A program made the position numbers and the translations under genes. 64,000 nt of DNA from JAOUEA01 sp963825635 (GTDB lineage Bacteria > Actinomycetota > UBA4738 > HRBIN12), in NCBI GenBank assembly GCA_963825635.1, contig CAWGTU010000001.1, forward strand, positions 744,001 through 808,000, read 5' to 3'. A model generated the notes under the pieces. That model saw only the letters and a program-made list of their open reading frames with translations. It did no database searches and had not been told where the DNA came from. Of the stretch, positions 33,028 to 41,011 are shown one piece after another. Numbering within the stretch: position 1 is the stretch's first letter; every line of letters starts with the position of its first letter.

Positions 33028-33878
33028 GGACCGAGATCCGCGCCGGCGGAGGGGTCGTGCGTCGGCGGGGTCGCCTCGGGCCCGAATTCGCGCTCGTGCA
33101 CCGGCCACGCTACGACGACTGGACGTTCCCGAAGGGCAAGGCGGAGGCAGGGGAGTCCGATGAGGACAACGCCGAACGCGAGGTGCGCGAGGAGACCGGC
33201 TTCCGGTGCGAGCGGGGGCCCGAGGTGGCCACGATCGACTACCTGGATCACCACGATCGTCCGAAGACGGTCCGCTACTGGCTGATGTACCCGGCGGGTG
33301 GCGCGTTCGTGCCGAACGCAGAGGTGGATGAGCTGCGGTGGGTCGATGCGACGACCGCGGCCGCCCTGCTCACGTACGATCACGACCGGACCGTGCTCGA
33401 TGCGGCGCTCTCCTTCGATCGACCGATCTACCTCGTGCGCCACGCGAAGGCGGGCGACCGCGACGCATGGATCGAGGACGACGTCCTGCGTCCGCTCTCG
33501 AAGCGGGGCAGGGTCCAGGCGGAGGGCCTCGTGAACCTCTTCGACGGACTCGTGGTCGAACACGTGCTGTCGAGCCCCGCGGTCCGGTGCGTCCAGACCG
33601 CTCGGCCTCTGGCACTCGCCAGATCGATCACGATCGACGAGCGTGAGGAGCTGGCCGAGGGGAGTCCCACAGGGACGGCGCTCGCCCTCATACGGTCGCG
33701 CGGTGGCGCCACGGTGGTGTGCGGCCACGGCGACGTGATCCCGGCCATCGTGCTCACGCTCGCCGAGCGCGGCCTTCGGATGCACGATCCGCCTGCATGG
33801 CGCAAGGGGGCGACCTGGGTGTTGGAGCGCGAAGGGGGTTTGTTCACCGCGGCTCGATACCTCGGTCTCCCCGACTGA
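33024..33878 (+). CDS. mutT1: MutT1-like NUDIX hydrolase fused to a histidine phosphatase
   Basis: 284 residues in two domains. The NUDIX domain (1-125) has a complete box from Gly38 to Phe60 (G-x5-E-x7-REVREETGF) after FALVHRPRYDDWTFPKGKAE. The histidine phosphatase domain (about 134-284) has YLVRHAKAGDRDAW (His140) and VVCGHGDVIPAIVL. The same fusion in mycobacteria (MutT1) cleans 8-oxo-dGTP and diadenosine polyphosphates. The ATG overlaps the CHAD stop by 4 nt, so it is part of the polyphosphate operon. Its end overlaps the convergent GNAT gene by 35 nt. Confidence 0.9.
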   Translation: MRTEIRAGGGVVRRRGRLGPEFALVHRPRYDDWTFPKGKAEAGESDEDNAEREVREETGFRCERGPEVATIDYLDHHDRPKTVRYWLMYPAGGAFVPNAEVDELRWVDATTAAALLTYDHDRTVLDAALSFDRPIYLVRHAKAGDRDAWIEDDVLRPLSKRGRVQAEGLVNLFDGLVVEHVLSSPAVRCVQTARPLALARSITIDEREELAEGSPTGTALALIRSRGGATVVCGHGDVIPAIVLTLAERGLRMHDPPAWRKGATWVLEREGGLFTAARYLGLPD

Positions 33879-34665
33879 TCGGGGCTCGTGCCACGGGACC
33901 TCTCGTCGCGGCCAGCAGGCCCGCGCCTCGGAACCCCAGCCGTTCGTACATCCGGACGACCGAGCGGTCGTCGGGATCGGCGAACAGGCAGACGTGTGAT
34001 GCTCCGCCCGCCTGGGCGACCCGGATCATCCGGGTCGTGATGGCGCTCGCGAATCCTCGACCGCGGGCATGGTCGAAGGTCGCAACGTTGTCGATGTAGC
34101 CGACCTCGCCGAGCACCAACAACGCCCCGAGCGAGACGATCGTGCCCTCGTCGTCGCGAACGCAGAACCACCGCTTCCCGCCCGGTTCGAGCACGTCGCG
34201 TTCGATCGCGGCCAGCTGGACGATCGTGGCGCCGTCATCGATGCCGAAGAGGGCCAGCGACTCGCGCACCCGGCTCCAGAGCTCGGGTCCGCTCGGGACC
34301 GAGTCGACCCGGCTCGATCGGTGGACGGGCGGCTCCTCGACGAGGTCCATGACCAGGTCCCACGTGAGCCGGTGGCCACGGGCCTCGAGATCGCGCAGCA
34401 GTGACCGCGTCGCCCCGGGGTGGAACGAGACGAGATGCTGCACGGACGTGCCCGTCTCCCGGAGCGCCGGCAGAAGCGATGCCTCGACCTCCGCGAGCGT
34501 GAGGTCGGCAGCGTCCACGTCGATGCGGGCGTAGTTCGCATCCCAGACCGCGGGGTACCGTCCGTCGGTCACGACCGCGCCCCACCGAGTCGGTTCCACC
34601 CGGCCGAACAGCGCGTCGAGCGAGCGCCAGAACCGCAGCACATGCTCGGGGATGGGGGAGGTCAA
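33844..34665 (-). CDS. GNAT family N-acetyltransferase
   Basis: 273-residue protein whose C-terminal half is a GNAT acetyltransferase domain: GALLVLGEVGYIDNVATFDH, the acetyl-CoA loop ARGRGFASAITTRMIRVAQ, and VCLFADPDDRSVVRMYERLG with FRGAG. The N-terminal half (about 1-120) resembles a degenerate second GNAT-like domain. Substrate unknown. The start is uncertain: TTG at 34665 is the longest option and lies behind a TACACT element (minus strand, 34684-34689). It is divergent from corA and overlaps the end of mutT1. Confidence 0.75.
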   Translation of the reverse strand: MTSPIPEHVLRFWRSLDALFGRVEPTRWGAVVTDGRYPAVWDANYARIDVDAADLTLAEVEASLLPALRETGTSVQHLVSFHPGATRSLLRDLEARGHRLTWDLVMDLVEEPPVHRSSRVDSVPSGPELWSRVRESLALFGIDDGATIVQLAAIERDVLEPGGKRWFCVRDDEGTIVSLGALLVLGEVGYIDNVATFDHARGRGFASAITTRMIRVAQAGGASHVCLFADPDDRSVVRMYERLGFRGAGLLAATRGPVARAPISRGDRGIEPR

Positions 34666-34696
34666 CGAGGCCTCACGCCCGCGAGTGTAGCGAGGA

Positions 34697-34709
34697 GGTC
34701 CGTTACGCT
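34697..34709 (+). promoter_or_regulatory. Leaderless-type promoter of corA
   Basis: GGTCCGT directly followed by TACGCT (34704-34709), 6 nt before the ATG at 34716. The opposite strand carries TACACT (34684-34689) for the divergent GNAT gene. Confidence 0.45.
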
Positions 34710-34715
34710 TCCGCG

Positions 34716-35690
34716 ATGATCACGGGTCGCATCTACCGAGAGGGGCACGCGGACGGCGAGCCACTCGAGCTCGACCCGGCGGAGCCGAATGTCCGCGAGA
34801 CCGGCGGATTCGTATGGATCGATGCCGTCGACCCCGGCCCCGCCGAACTCGGATACCTCGAGCGGGCGTTCGGGTTGCACCCAGTGACGATCGAGGACGC
34901 TGAGCATCGGCGCCAGCGGACGAAGGTCGAACTCTTCGAGAGCTACGCGGTCACCGTGCTGAGACCGATCACGCTGCCGGATCCGCCGGTCGAGGCCGCG
35001 GCCGAGCACGAGATCCACGCGATCGCCGGTGCGGACTTCCTGGTGACGTTGCGCTGGTCGCCCGCCTATCCCCTCGATGCCGTCATGGCACGGTGGCAAC
35101 GGCGCGCCGATCTCCACGGCGCGGGATTCGCCCTCTACGTGCTGCTCGACGAGGTGGTCGATGACTACCTCTCCGCGATCGAGGTGCTCGAGGACGAGGC
35201 GGACGCGCTCGAGGACGTGGTCTTCGAGCGCGACGACGTGGAGCGAGGATCGGAGGTGCAGGAGCGCCTGTTCCGGCTGAAGCGATCGACCGTGATGCTC
35301 CGACGGTCTGCCGCCCCCCTTCGTCACGGCATCGACATGCTGCAGGAGGAGCCAGCGTTCGCGTCTCCGAGGCTCGCTCCCTACTACCGCGATGTGCTGG
35401 ACCACGTGATCCGCGTCGCAGAGATGGCCGACAATGTGCGCGACCTGCTGACCTCGCTGCTCGAGGTGCGTGTCGCCCAGGCGGCGAACCGGCTGAACGA
35501 GGCGATGAAGAAGATGACCGCGTGGGCCGGGATCGTGCTCGTTCCCACGTTGATCGCCGGGATCTACGGGATGAACTTCCGCGGCATGCCCGAGCTGCGC
35601 TGGCAGTTCGGGTATCCGATGGCGATCGGTCTCATGGCGGGTGCCGCCATCGGGTTGTACGTGACGTTCAAGAAGCGAGGGTGGCTCTAG
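34716..35690 (+). CDS. corA: CorA family magnesium/divalent cation channel
   Basis: Pentameric Mg2+ (or Co2+/Zn2+) channel, 324 residues. A large cytosolic N-terminal domain (FVWIDAVDPGPAELGYLERA, HPVTIEDAEHRRQRTKVE) is followed by a long helix and two C-terminal membrane segments with the signature YGMNFRGMPEL (Gly285-Met286-Asn287) and a basic tail (FKKRGWL). The ATG sits 6 nt behind a -10 element. A small receiver-like gene follows after 2 nt. Magnesium supply fits the nearby polyphosphate genes. Confidence 0.93.
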   Translation: MITGRIYREGHADGEPLELDPAEPNVRETGGFVWIDAVDPGPAELGYLERAFGLHPVTIEDAEHRRQRTKVELFESYAVTVLRPITLPDPPVEAAAEHEIHAIAGADFLVTLRWSPAYPLDAVMARWQRRADLHGAGFALYVLLDEVVDDYLSAIEVLEDEADALEDVVFERDDVERGSEVQERLFRLKRSTVMLRRSAAPLRHGIDMLQEEPAFASPRLAPYYRDVLDHVIRVAEMADNVRDLLTSLLEVRVAQAANRLNEAMKKMTAWAGIVLVPTLIAGIYGMNFRGMPELRWQFGYPMAIGLMAGAAIGLYVTFKKRGWL

Positions 35691-35692
35691 CC

Positions 35693-36025
35693 GTGTGTCG
35701 CGCCCTGGTCGTTCTCTGCGTCGCCGACGACCGCGAGGCACTTGTGGCCCTCAAGGCGTCGACGGTCTCGGCGGAGTGGGAGCTCGCGCCGGGAGCGATC
35801 GACCTGCGATCGACCCTGGACCAGATCGACGCCGACCGGCCGCACGTGATGGTGGCGTTCGGAGACCACGTCGAGTTGGTCGGCATCGTGCGGGAGCGGT
35901 TCCCGTCGATGCGGATCGTCACGGACCGGGACACGCCCGGGGCCACCGTGGTGGCCACCTCGCTCGACGAGGTGCGGGGCCTGGTACTCGGTCTGCCCCG
36001 CCCGGGCGGTCCTGTCGGCGCCTGA
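35693..36025 (+). CDS. Small receiver-like hypothetical protein
   Basis: 110 residues, GTG start 2 nt behind the corA stop, so it is probably translated together with corA. The pattern of alternating strands and helices (ALVVLCVADDREALVALKA, RPHVMVAFGDHVELVGIV, MRIVTDRDTPGATVVA, SLDEVRGLVLGL) resembles a response-regulator receiver with an Asp-Asp pair after strand 1, but the phospho-acceptor position holds Phe-Gly-Asp and the Lys is missing. There is no output domain. I do not know a characterised homologue; it may be a protein-binding pseudo-receiver. Confidence 0.55.
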   Translation: MCRALVVLCVADDREALVALKASTVSAEWELAPGAIDLRSTLDQIDADRPHVMVAFGDHVELVGIVRERFPSMRIVTDRDTPGATVVATSLDEVRGLVLGLPRPGGPVGA

Positions 36026-36057
36026 TCGGCGCCTCTGGTCCCTCTCTGGTCTGGAGC

Positions 36058-36501
36058 TCAGACGCCCCAGTGACTCCAGCTGCCCATGCGATGCACCATG
36101 CGCATCGTCACCATGATGTTGGCTCGGGCGTTGAAGGCCGACCAGCCGTCGAAACCGAAGGCGTCGGCTCGACCGGGCCAGTACCGGCGCAGGTGCTGGA
36201 AGATGCCGCTCGCACCGCTGTAGCCGTTGTAGGCCCTGGGCTTGAAGTTGGACTCCCGGTTGGCCACGTACAGCGCCATCGAGGCCCCTCCGGGAACGTC
36301 CCAGCGGTCTTCGGCGCATCGGATGAGCTGTTTGACGTGCCAGTCGCCCTTGCGCCAGTCGATCTGGCAGACGTGGCGGGCGATGTCGGCCTCTCGGGCG
36401 TGCGCCGTGTTCACGATGGACGCGGCAGGCGCGATGGTCATGAGCGAGGCGAGGAGCAGCGCGGCCGGGAAGCGGCGGCGCATGGTGTTGGTACGCGTCA
36501 T
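36058..36501 (-). CDS. Secreted lysozyme-like / transglycosylase protein
   Basis: 147 residues: signal peptide (RRRFPAALLLASLMTIAPAA, then NTAHA|READ) and a small lysozyme-fold domain of the SLT type. The likely catalytic Glu is in LYVANRESNFKPRAYNG, followed by YSGASGIFQHLRRYWPGRAD and a C-terminal aromatic stretch SWSHWGV. Two Cys (HVCQIDW, IRCAEDRW) may form a disulfide. It should cut or bind peptidoglycan. I use the ATG at 36501, which has gggtga upstream; the ATG at 36483 would still leave a signal peptide. A 360-bp non-coding stretch with palindromes lies upstream. Confidence 0.75.
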   Translation of the reverse strand: MTRTNTMRRRFPAALLLASLMTIAPAASIVNTAHAREADIARHVCQIDWRKGDWHVKQLIRCAEDRWDVPGGASMALYVANRESNFKPRAYNGYSGASGIFQHLRRYWPGRADAFGFDGWSAFNARANIMVTMRMVHRMGSWSHWGV

Positions 36502-36863
36502 AGATCGGATCACCCCCGCGGTGAACGGAGCTGGCAGCTGCGTTCGGGTCGCTCGGCCGTGCGGTGAGCTCTTCACCTGCGTCGCCGATCGCCCCGCGGT
36601 AGGTCGTGGGTGCGGACATCACCTCCTGTGGTCGATATCTCCGTCTGTGTGACCTATCGCTCGACCCGCCGGTCCCGACCCTGCTCCCGGGCGCATGCAG
36701 GCATGCGCGTACCGACCCTGGGAAGGTGGTGAGCGCAGCGTGCGCCGGGAGGAAGCGGAGGGGAACCATCCGCGTCGTGCTCGATCACCCTACGGGCGGG
36801 CCCTGACATGCGACAACCCGAACATGACCAGCGGTCATCCACGCCGCGCCCTACGATGGAGGC
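36502..36863. promoter_or_regulatory. Long divergent intergenic region with palindromes
   Basis: 362 bp between the lysozyme-like gene and ispH. It holds: an imperfect hairpin at 36523-36545; a perfect ribosome-site-like sequence AGGAGGTGAT on the minus strand (36618-36627), about 115 nt before the lysozyme start and only 2 nt from an ATG of a shadow frame; and a perfect palindrome GCGCATGC-ag-GCATGCGC (36691-36708) flanked by two direct copies of CCGACCCTG (36676-36684 and 36712-36720). No tRNA, small gene or known riboswitch could be recognised. Confidence 0.45.
36852..36857 (+). promoter_or_regulatory. -10 element of ispH
   Basis: TACGAT, 6 nt before the ATG. The sequence between them (ggaggc) also looks like a ribosome site, so either a leaderless start or a normal start from an upstream promoter is possible. 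Confidence 0.4.
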
Positions 36864-37838
36864 ATGTCCCCGACCCGCGGCACCGTCCTGCTCGCCGCCC
36901 CGCGTGGCTACTGCGCGGGGGTGGAGCGAGCCGTCGACGCCGTGGAGCGCGCCCTCGCGAAGCACGGGGCCCCGGTCTTCGTGCGTAAGCAGATCGTGCA
37001 CAACCTGCACGTCGTGCGCGACCTGGAGTCGAAGGGCGCGGTGTTCGTCGACGAGGAGACGGAGGTTCCCGAGGGAGCGGTGGTCGTCCTCTCCGCACAC
37101 GGAGTCGCTCCGTCGGTCTACGAGAACGCGGACCGCCGTCACCTCGAGGTGATCGACGCGACGTGCCCACTGGTCACCAAGGTGCACGTGGAGGCCCGCC
37201 GGTTCGCCGATCAGGGCCGCACGATCGTGTTGATCGGGCACGAAGGGCATGAAGAGGTCGAGGGCACGAGCGGGCAAGCCCCGCAGCGCACGATCCTCGT
37301 GCAGTCGACCGAGGACGCGCGCACCGTCGACGTGCCCGATCCCCAGAACCTGAGCTACCTCACCCAGACGACGCTGTCCGTCGACGAGACGAACGAGATC
37401 GTCCGCATCCTCGTGCAGCGGTTCCCGTCGATCCAGGGGCCCCCGCGCGACGACATCTGCTACGCGACCCAGAACCGGCAGGACGCGGTGAAGGTGATCG
37501 CCCCGAAGTCCGACGTCGTCCTCGTGATCGGATCGCAGAACTCATCGAACTCGAATCGTCTCGCCGAGCTCTCGAGGGAGCTCGGCACACCCGCCTTCCT
37601 GGTCGACGACGAGGCCGACGTCGACCCGGCGTGGTTCGAGGGCGCCGACATCGTCGGTCTGACGTCCGGTGCGTCGGCACCCGAATGGCTGGTGCACCGC
37701 ATGCTGAACTGGCTCGCCGATCGCGGGTTCGCGACGGTCGAGGAGGTGACGCTCACCGAGGAGAGTGTGCGCTTCTCCCTGCCCGCGGGGGTGCGGCAGA
37801 TCCCGGTCTCGGTCGCCGATCCGCCGGAAGCACCCTGA
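36864..37838 (+). CDS. ispH: 4-hydroxy-3-methylbut-2-enyl diphosphate reductase
   Basis: Last step of the MEP isoprenoid pathway: iron-sulfur enzyme that makes IPP and DMAPP; 324 residues. The three cluster Cys are present: Cys17 (APRGYCAGVERAVD), Cys101 (IDATCPLVTKVHVEA) and Cys199 (DDICYATQNRQDAVK). Other motifs are VLSAHGVAPSVYENA, IGHEGHEEVEGTSGQ and VIGSQNSSNSNRLAEL. It converges with the tandem AsnC-type gene, 12 nt away. Confidence 0.95.
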   Translation: MSPTRGTVLLAAPRGYCAGVERAVDAVERALAKHGAPVFVRKQIVHNLHVVRDLESKGAVFVDEETEVPEGAVVVLSAHGVAPSVYENADRRHLEVIDATCPLVTKVHVEARRFADQGRTIVLIGHEGHEEVEGTSGQAPQRTILVQSTEDARTVDVPDPQNLSYLTQTTLSVDETNEIVRILVQRFPSIQGPPRDDICYATQNRQDAVKVIAPKSDVVLVIGSQNSSNSNRLAELSRELGTPAFLVDDEADVDPAWFEGADIVGLTSGASAPEWLVHRMLNWLADRGFATVEEVTLTEESVRFSLPAGVRQIPVSVADPPEAP

Positions 37839-37850
37839 AGCACCGAGACC

Positions 37851-38402
37851 CTAGGTCCACGCCGAGAACTGGTCGCGGTCCTCCTCGGGTTCCTCGTACA
37901 CGATCGAAACGAGCGTGTCGGTCGAGACCACGCCGGGGATGCCGTGGATCTCTTCGAGGATCACCCCGCTGGCGACTTCCCACGGTTGCGCGACGCACAC
38001 CATGAGGTCGTACTCGCCGCCGAGCACGGCCACGCCGGAGACGTCGCCCATGTCGCCCAGGCGTTCGGCGATGCCCGCGGCGGCGCCGGCCTCGGCCCTG
38101 ACGTGCACGTAGCATGCATCGCCGATGATCGCGGGGGGTGTGGGTGCCCCCCACCCGGCGATGCCGATGCGGTCGGGTGGGACCACCGGTGCGGTCACGG
38201 TGCGCAGCACCCCCGGCACGTGGTGGATCTCGGAGAGGACCTGGGTAGCGATCGTCGCGAGGTCGGGACCCTCCGCATGCATCATCACGTCCCAGACGCC
38301 GACCACGGCGATCGCCCGGCGCACCTGCGACTTCGAGGCCAGTCCGGCGAGCACGTCGTTCATCGTGCCGGGCTCGACCTGGAGGTAGACGTAGGCGTCC
38401 AT
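37851..38402 (-). CDS. Tandem Lrp/AsnC ligand-binding domain protein without DNA-binding domain
   Basis: 183 residues made of two dimeric alpha/beta-barrel (RAM) domains: residues 1-75 (AYVYLQVEPGTMNDVLAGLA, AIAVVGVWDVMMHAEGPDLA) and residues 90-175 (CYVHVRAEAGAAAGIAERLG, VAVLGGEYDLMVCVAQPWEV). The usual N-terminal helix-turn-helix is absent. Such proteins bind small ligands, often amino acids, or other Lrp proteins. The ATG at 38402 lies 6 nt behind a TAGCCT element (minus strand, 38409-38414). Target unknown. Confidence 0.8.
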   Translation of the reverse strand: MDAYVYLQVEPGTMNDVLAGLASKSQVRRAIAVVGVWDVMMHAEGPDLATIATQVLSEIHHVPGVLRTVTAPVVPPDRIGIAGWGAPTPPAIIGDACYVHVRAEAGAAAGIAERLGDMGDVSGVAVLGGEYDLMVCVAQPWEVASGVILEEIHGIPGVVSTDTLVSIVYEEPEEDRDQFSAWT

Positions 38403-38408
38403 GGGCCG

Positions 38409-38414
38409 AGGCTA
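38409..38414 (-). promoter_or_regulatory. -10 element of the tandem AsnC gene (leaderless type)
   Basis: TAGCCT on the minus strand, 6 nt before the ATG at 38402. Confidence 0.45.
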
Positions 38415-38469
38415 GGTCAGGGGAACGGTCGGTACAAGGAACCGGCGAGCTGAGTGGTTGCGTTCGACG

Positions 38470-39657
38470 TCACCCTTCGACGGCGACCGGCGCGCCGGTG
38501 AGGGCCCAGAGCTCCTCCTCGCCCTCCTCCGGTCCGACCGAGATCAGGCGGTCCCCATCCTTCAGGACGAAGCCCGGCCGTGGTCGATAGATCCATCGAG
38601 CGCCTCGCTGCACCGCCAGGACGAACATGCCGGTCTCGGTCTCGAGCCGCATCTCCTTCAGCGAGCGACCCGCGGCCGGTGATCCGGGCTGCACGATCGT
38701 CTCCGCGCTCGTCTCCTCGGTCTCCTCCAGGGCCATCTGCACGACGGGGTGGAGCGCTTCCCCGTGCTCCACGTACCAGGTCATATCGCGCGCCGCGTCA
38801 CACATCGCCTCGCTCGCCCCCGCGAGCCTGATGAGGCCGCGGAGCTCGTCGGGATCGCGGGCCTCGGGGGCCGCTCGGAGCACCCAGGATTCCAGCTCGT
38901 CGCGGAGCTGGTCGCTGCGAGCCTCGAGCGCGCCGACCTCCGCGGCGAGCGATCGGTTGTTGAACAGCAACGACGAGTAGGCCATCCCTACGGCGGCTTC
39001 CGCCAGGTCCTTCATCTCCACGAGGATGTCGACCGCACGGTCGAGCTCGGAGAGCGCCGGCTCGTCGCCTTCGGGCGGCAGTGGCAACGGTGGCGCGCCG
39101 GCGAGCTGCCGGAGCTCGTTCACCCCTTCGTCGGGGCCGCGCACCACGAGCACGTCACCCGCGGAGATCACGTCGTCGGGCCCGGGGTCGAAGCGCCAAT
39201 CCAGGCCGGAGCGGATCGCCACGATCCACATGCCGGTCTCGGTGGGCAGCGAGAGCTCGCGCAGATCGCGCCCGACGAGCTCTCCGCCCTCTCGGACCTT
39301 CACGCGGGCGGTCATCTCGTCGGCGTGGCGCAGATCGGGCTTGAGTGCATCGGGGATGCCGAGCCTGGCGGCCACCACACGCGCGATGTCGGACGCGGCG
39401 TCGCCCACCTGCTCGATCGCGTCGGCGATCCAGAGCACCCCGGCCATGCCCTCGGCGTCTTCGGGGCTGCGGGCGGCGAGCATCGCCGTCGTGCGGAGCC
39501 GGCGCAGGTCGTCGGTCATCCGGGACTCGAGTCGCGCGACCTCGCGCGCGAGCTTGTCCTCGTTGAAGAAGACCGCCGCGTACGCGAGGTCGACCATGAG
39601 CTCGGAGGCGTCCTTGAGCTCGACGAGGAGGTCTTTGACGTTGCGCGGTTCGTTCAT
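38470..39657 (-). CDS. Tandem PhoU-TrkA_C regulatory protein
   Basis: 395-residue cytosolic protein with two copies of the same unit. Each has a PhoU-like helical part (about 1-105: VKDLLVELKDASELMVDLAY; about 205-300: LVEMKDLAEAAVGMAYSSL) and a TrkA C-terminal (RCK_C) ligand domain (about 115-190: LVGRDLRELSLPTETGMWIV; about 315-390: AAGRSLKEMRLETETGMFVL). TrkA_C domains bind small ligands and gate cation transporters. It shares one base with the stop of the MgtE-like gene, so the two are coupled, and it most likely controls that transporter. It is not the classical phoU. Confidence 0.85.
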   Translation of the reverse strand: MNEPRNVKDLLVELKDASELMVDLAYAAVFFNEDKLAREVARLESRMTDDLRRLRTTAMLAARSPEDAEGMAGVLWIADAIEQVGDAASDIARVVAARLGIPDALKPDLRHADEMTARVKVREGGELVGRDLRELSLPTETGMWIVAIRSGLDWRFDPGPDDVISAGDVLVVRGPDEGVNELRQLAGAPPLPLPPEGDEPALSELDRAVDILVEMKDLAEAAVGMAYSSLLFNNRSLAAEVGALEARSDQLRDELESWVLRAAPEARDPDELRGLIRLAGASEAMCDAARDMTWYVEHGEALHPVVQMALEETEETSAETIVQPGSPAAGRSLKEMRLETETGMFVLAVQRGARWIYRPRPGFVLKDGDRLISVGPEEGEEELWALTGAPVAVEG

Positions 39658-40904
39658 CAGGTGACCCCCAATACTGACATGACGAAGAGCACGGCGGCGA
39701 CGCCGGTCAGGTCGAGCGTCGCCGTGATGGTCGGGACCCCGTGGTTGTCGGGGTCGAGTCCGAACCGGGTGGTCAGGATCGCGACGTAGTAGCCGACGAC
39801 CAGCGTGACCGGCAGCACGAGGATGCCCGCGAGCACGGTGCCGCCGATCATCAGTCCCGCCGCCGGCCGCGCGACGCCGGTGGCCGAGGCCAGCACCGCT
39901 GCGATCACGCCGATCGCCGTGAAGACGATCAGCCCGAGCGTGACGACCACCGCGGCGTCGTCGAGCGCCGGCCGCTCGGGGCGGCCCCTCGGGGTGATCA
40001 CGCCGAGCTGCAGCTTGGACGAGAGGCGCGACGACAGGATGCCGCCGATCGCGCCGGCCTGCGACACGAACGGCGGGATCAGGACCAGGATGCCCGGGAT
40101 CGCCTCGAGCTCGGTGCGATGGGCCTCGAGCACGGCGCCCGCGAAGATGTCCAGCATCGGAGCCAGGGCGCTCACCCCTGCCATCTCCAGCAGGATCCGT
40201 TGCACCCCCGAGGAGCTCCTCATGACGGCCCACGCCAGCGCGCCGATCGCCGCCACCGTGCACACGGTCGCGACGATCGCGTTCAGGGAGTCGTTCCTCG
40301 CGATGAAGGTGGCCAGGAACAGCGCCGGCAGCGTGACCATGTCGCCGATCGCCGTGACCATGGGGGTCGAGACCGCGTCGAGGTCCCAGCCTCGCCGGAA
40401 GGACTGGATCGACAGTCGCACCGTGACCACCAGGATCACCGCCGAGGCGAGCACACCGCCGATGACCGAGATCGTGACGAGGTCCCAGAACGAGACGGTG
40501 TCCTCGCCGAACGCCGACGCGACGAGCTTCGCCATGCCTGCCAGGTAGAACGACGAGAGGACGGCCGAGATGACCGCCACCTCGACGTTCTGGGAGAGCA
40601 GGCCGCCGCGGCGAAGGGTGGGCTCGAACACGCCCGCGGCGATCCCGGTGCCGAGCCGGGCGCCCATCGCGCCGAAGATCATCCCTCGCATGCCGACCGA
40701 GGCCGGGATCAGGACGAGCAGGCCCGGCAGCAGCTCCAGCGTGCCGGTGATCGAGCCGAGGATCAGTCCTGCGACGAAGCCGGCGGCGGTGCTGAGCGCC
40801 AGGGCCGCCGCGCCCTGCTGCAGGGTGCGCCGCTCGCTGCGCAGCGAACGATAGGCGCGATGTGCGCGCCGAGGAACCAACTGCGAGGCACGGGAACCGG
40901 CCAT
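39657..40904 (-). CDS. Two-repeat MgtE/SLC41-like divalent cation transporter
   Basis: 415-residue membrane protein with two MgtE-type membrane domains in one chain. Repeat 1 (about 30-215) holds LLVLIPASVGMRGMIFGAMG and repeat 2 (about 225-410) holds ILVLIPPFVSQAGAIGGILS, each with five or so membrane segments. Bacterial MgtE usually has one such domain and works as a dimer with N-terminal CBS domains; here those are missing and the duplication resembles eukaryotic SLC41. Regulation is presumably provided by the coupled PhoU-TrkA_C protein. Likely cargo is Mg2+ or another divalent cation. The N-terminal 25 residues are basic. Confidence 0.83.
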   Translation of the reverse strand: MAGSRASQLVPRRAHRAYRSLRSERRTLQQGAAALALSTAAGFVAGLILGSITGTLELLPGLLVLIPASVGMRGMIFGAMGARLGTGIAAGVFEPTLRRGGLLSQNVEVAVISAVLSSFYLAGMAKLVASAFGEDTVSFWDLVTISVIGGVLASAVILVVTVRLSIQSFRRGWDLDAVSTPMVTAIGDMVTLPALFLATFIARNDSLNAIVATVCTVAAIGALAWAVMRSSSGVQRILLEMAGVSALAPMLDIFAGAVLEAHRTELEAIPGILVLIPPFVSQAGAIGGILSSRLSSKLQLGVITPRGRPERPALDDAAVVVTLGLIVFTAIGVIAAVLASATGVARPAAGLMIGGTVLAGILVLPVTLVVGYYVAILTTRFGLDPDNHGVPTITATLDLTGVAAVLFVMSVLGVT

Positions 40905-41011
40905 GGGGGCTCGTTCATCGTCGTCGTCCGGATCGAGGGCCGTGACGGCCCGGGGCAGTATCTCCCGCGATCACGGGGCGAACAAGCGTGCGACCGTACG
41001 GCGGGGCACCG

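Noticed and set aside
36502..36863. c-di-AMP (ydaO-type) riboswitch before the lysozyme-like gene.
   Set aside because: Some pieces resemble the model (CCGAAC followed later by CAGCT), but spacing and the paired halves do not fit. A covariance-model search would decide.
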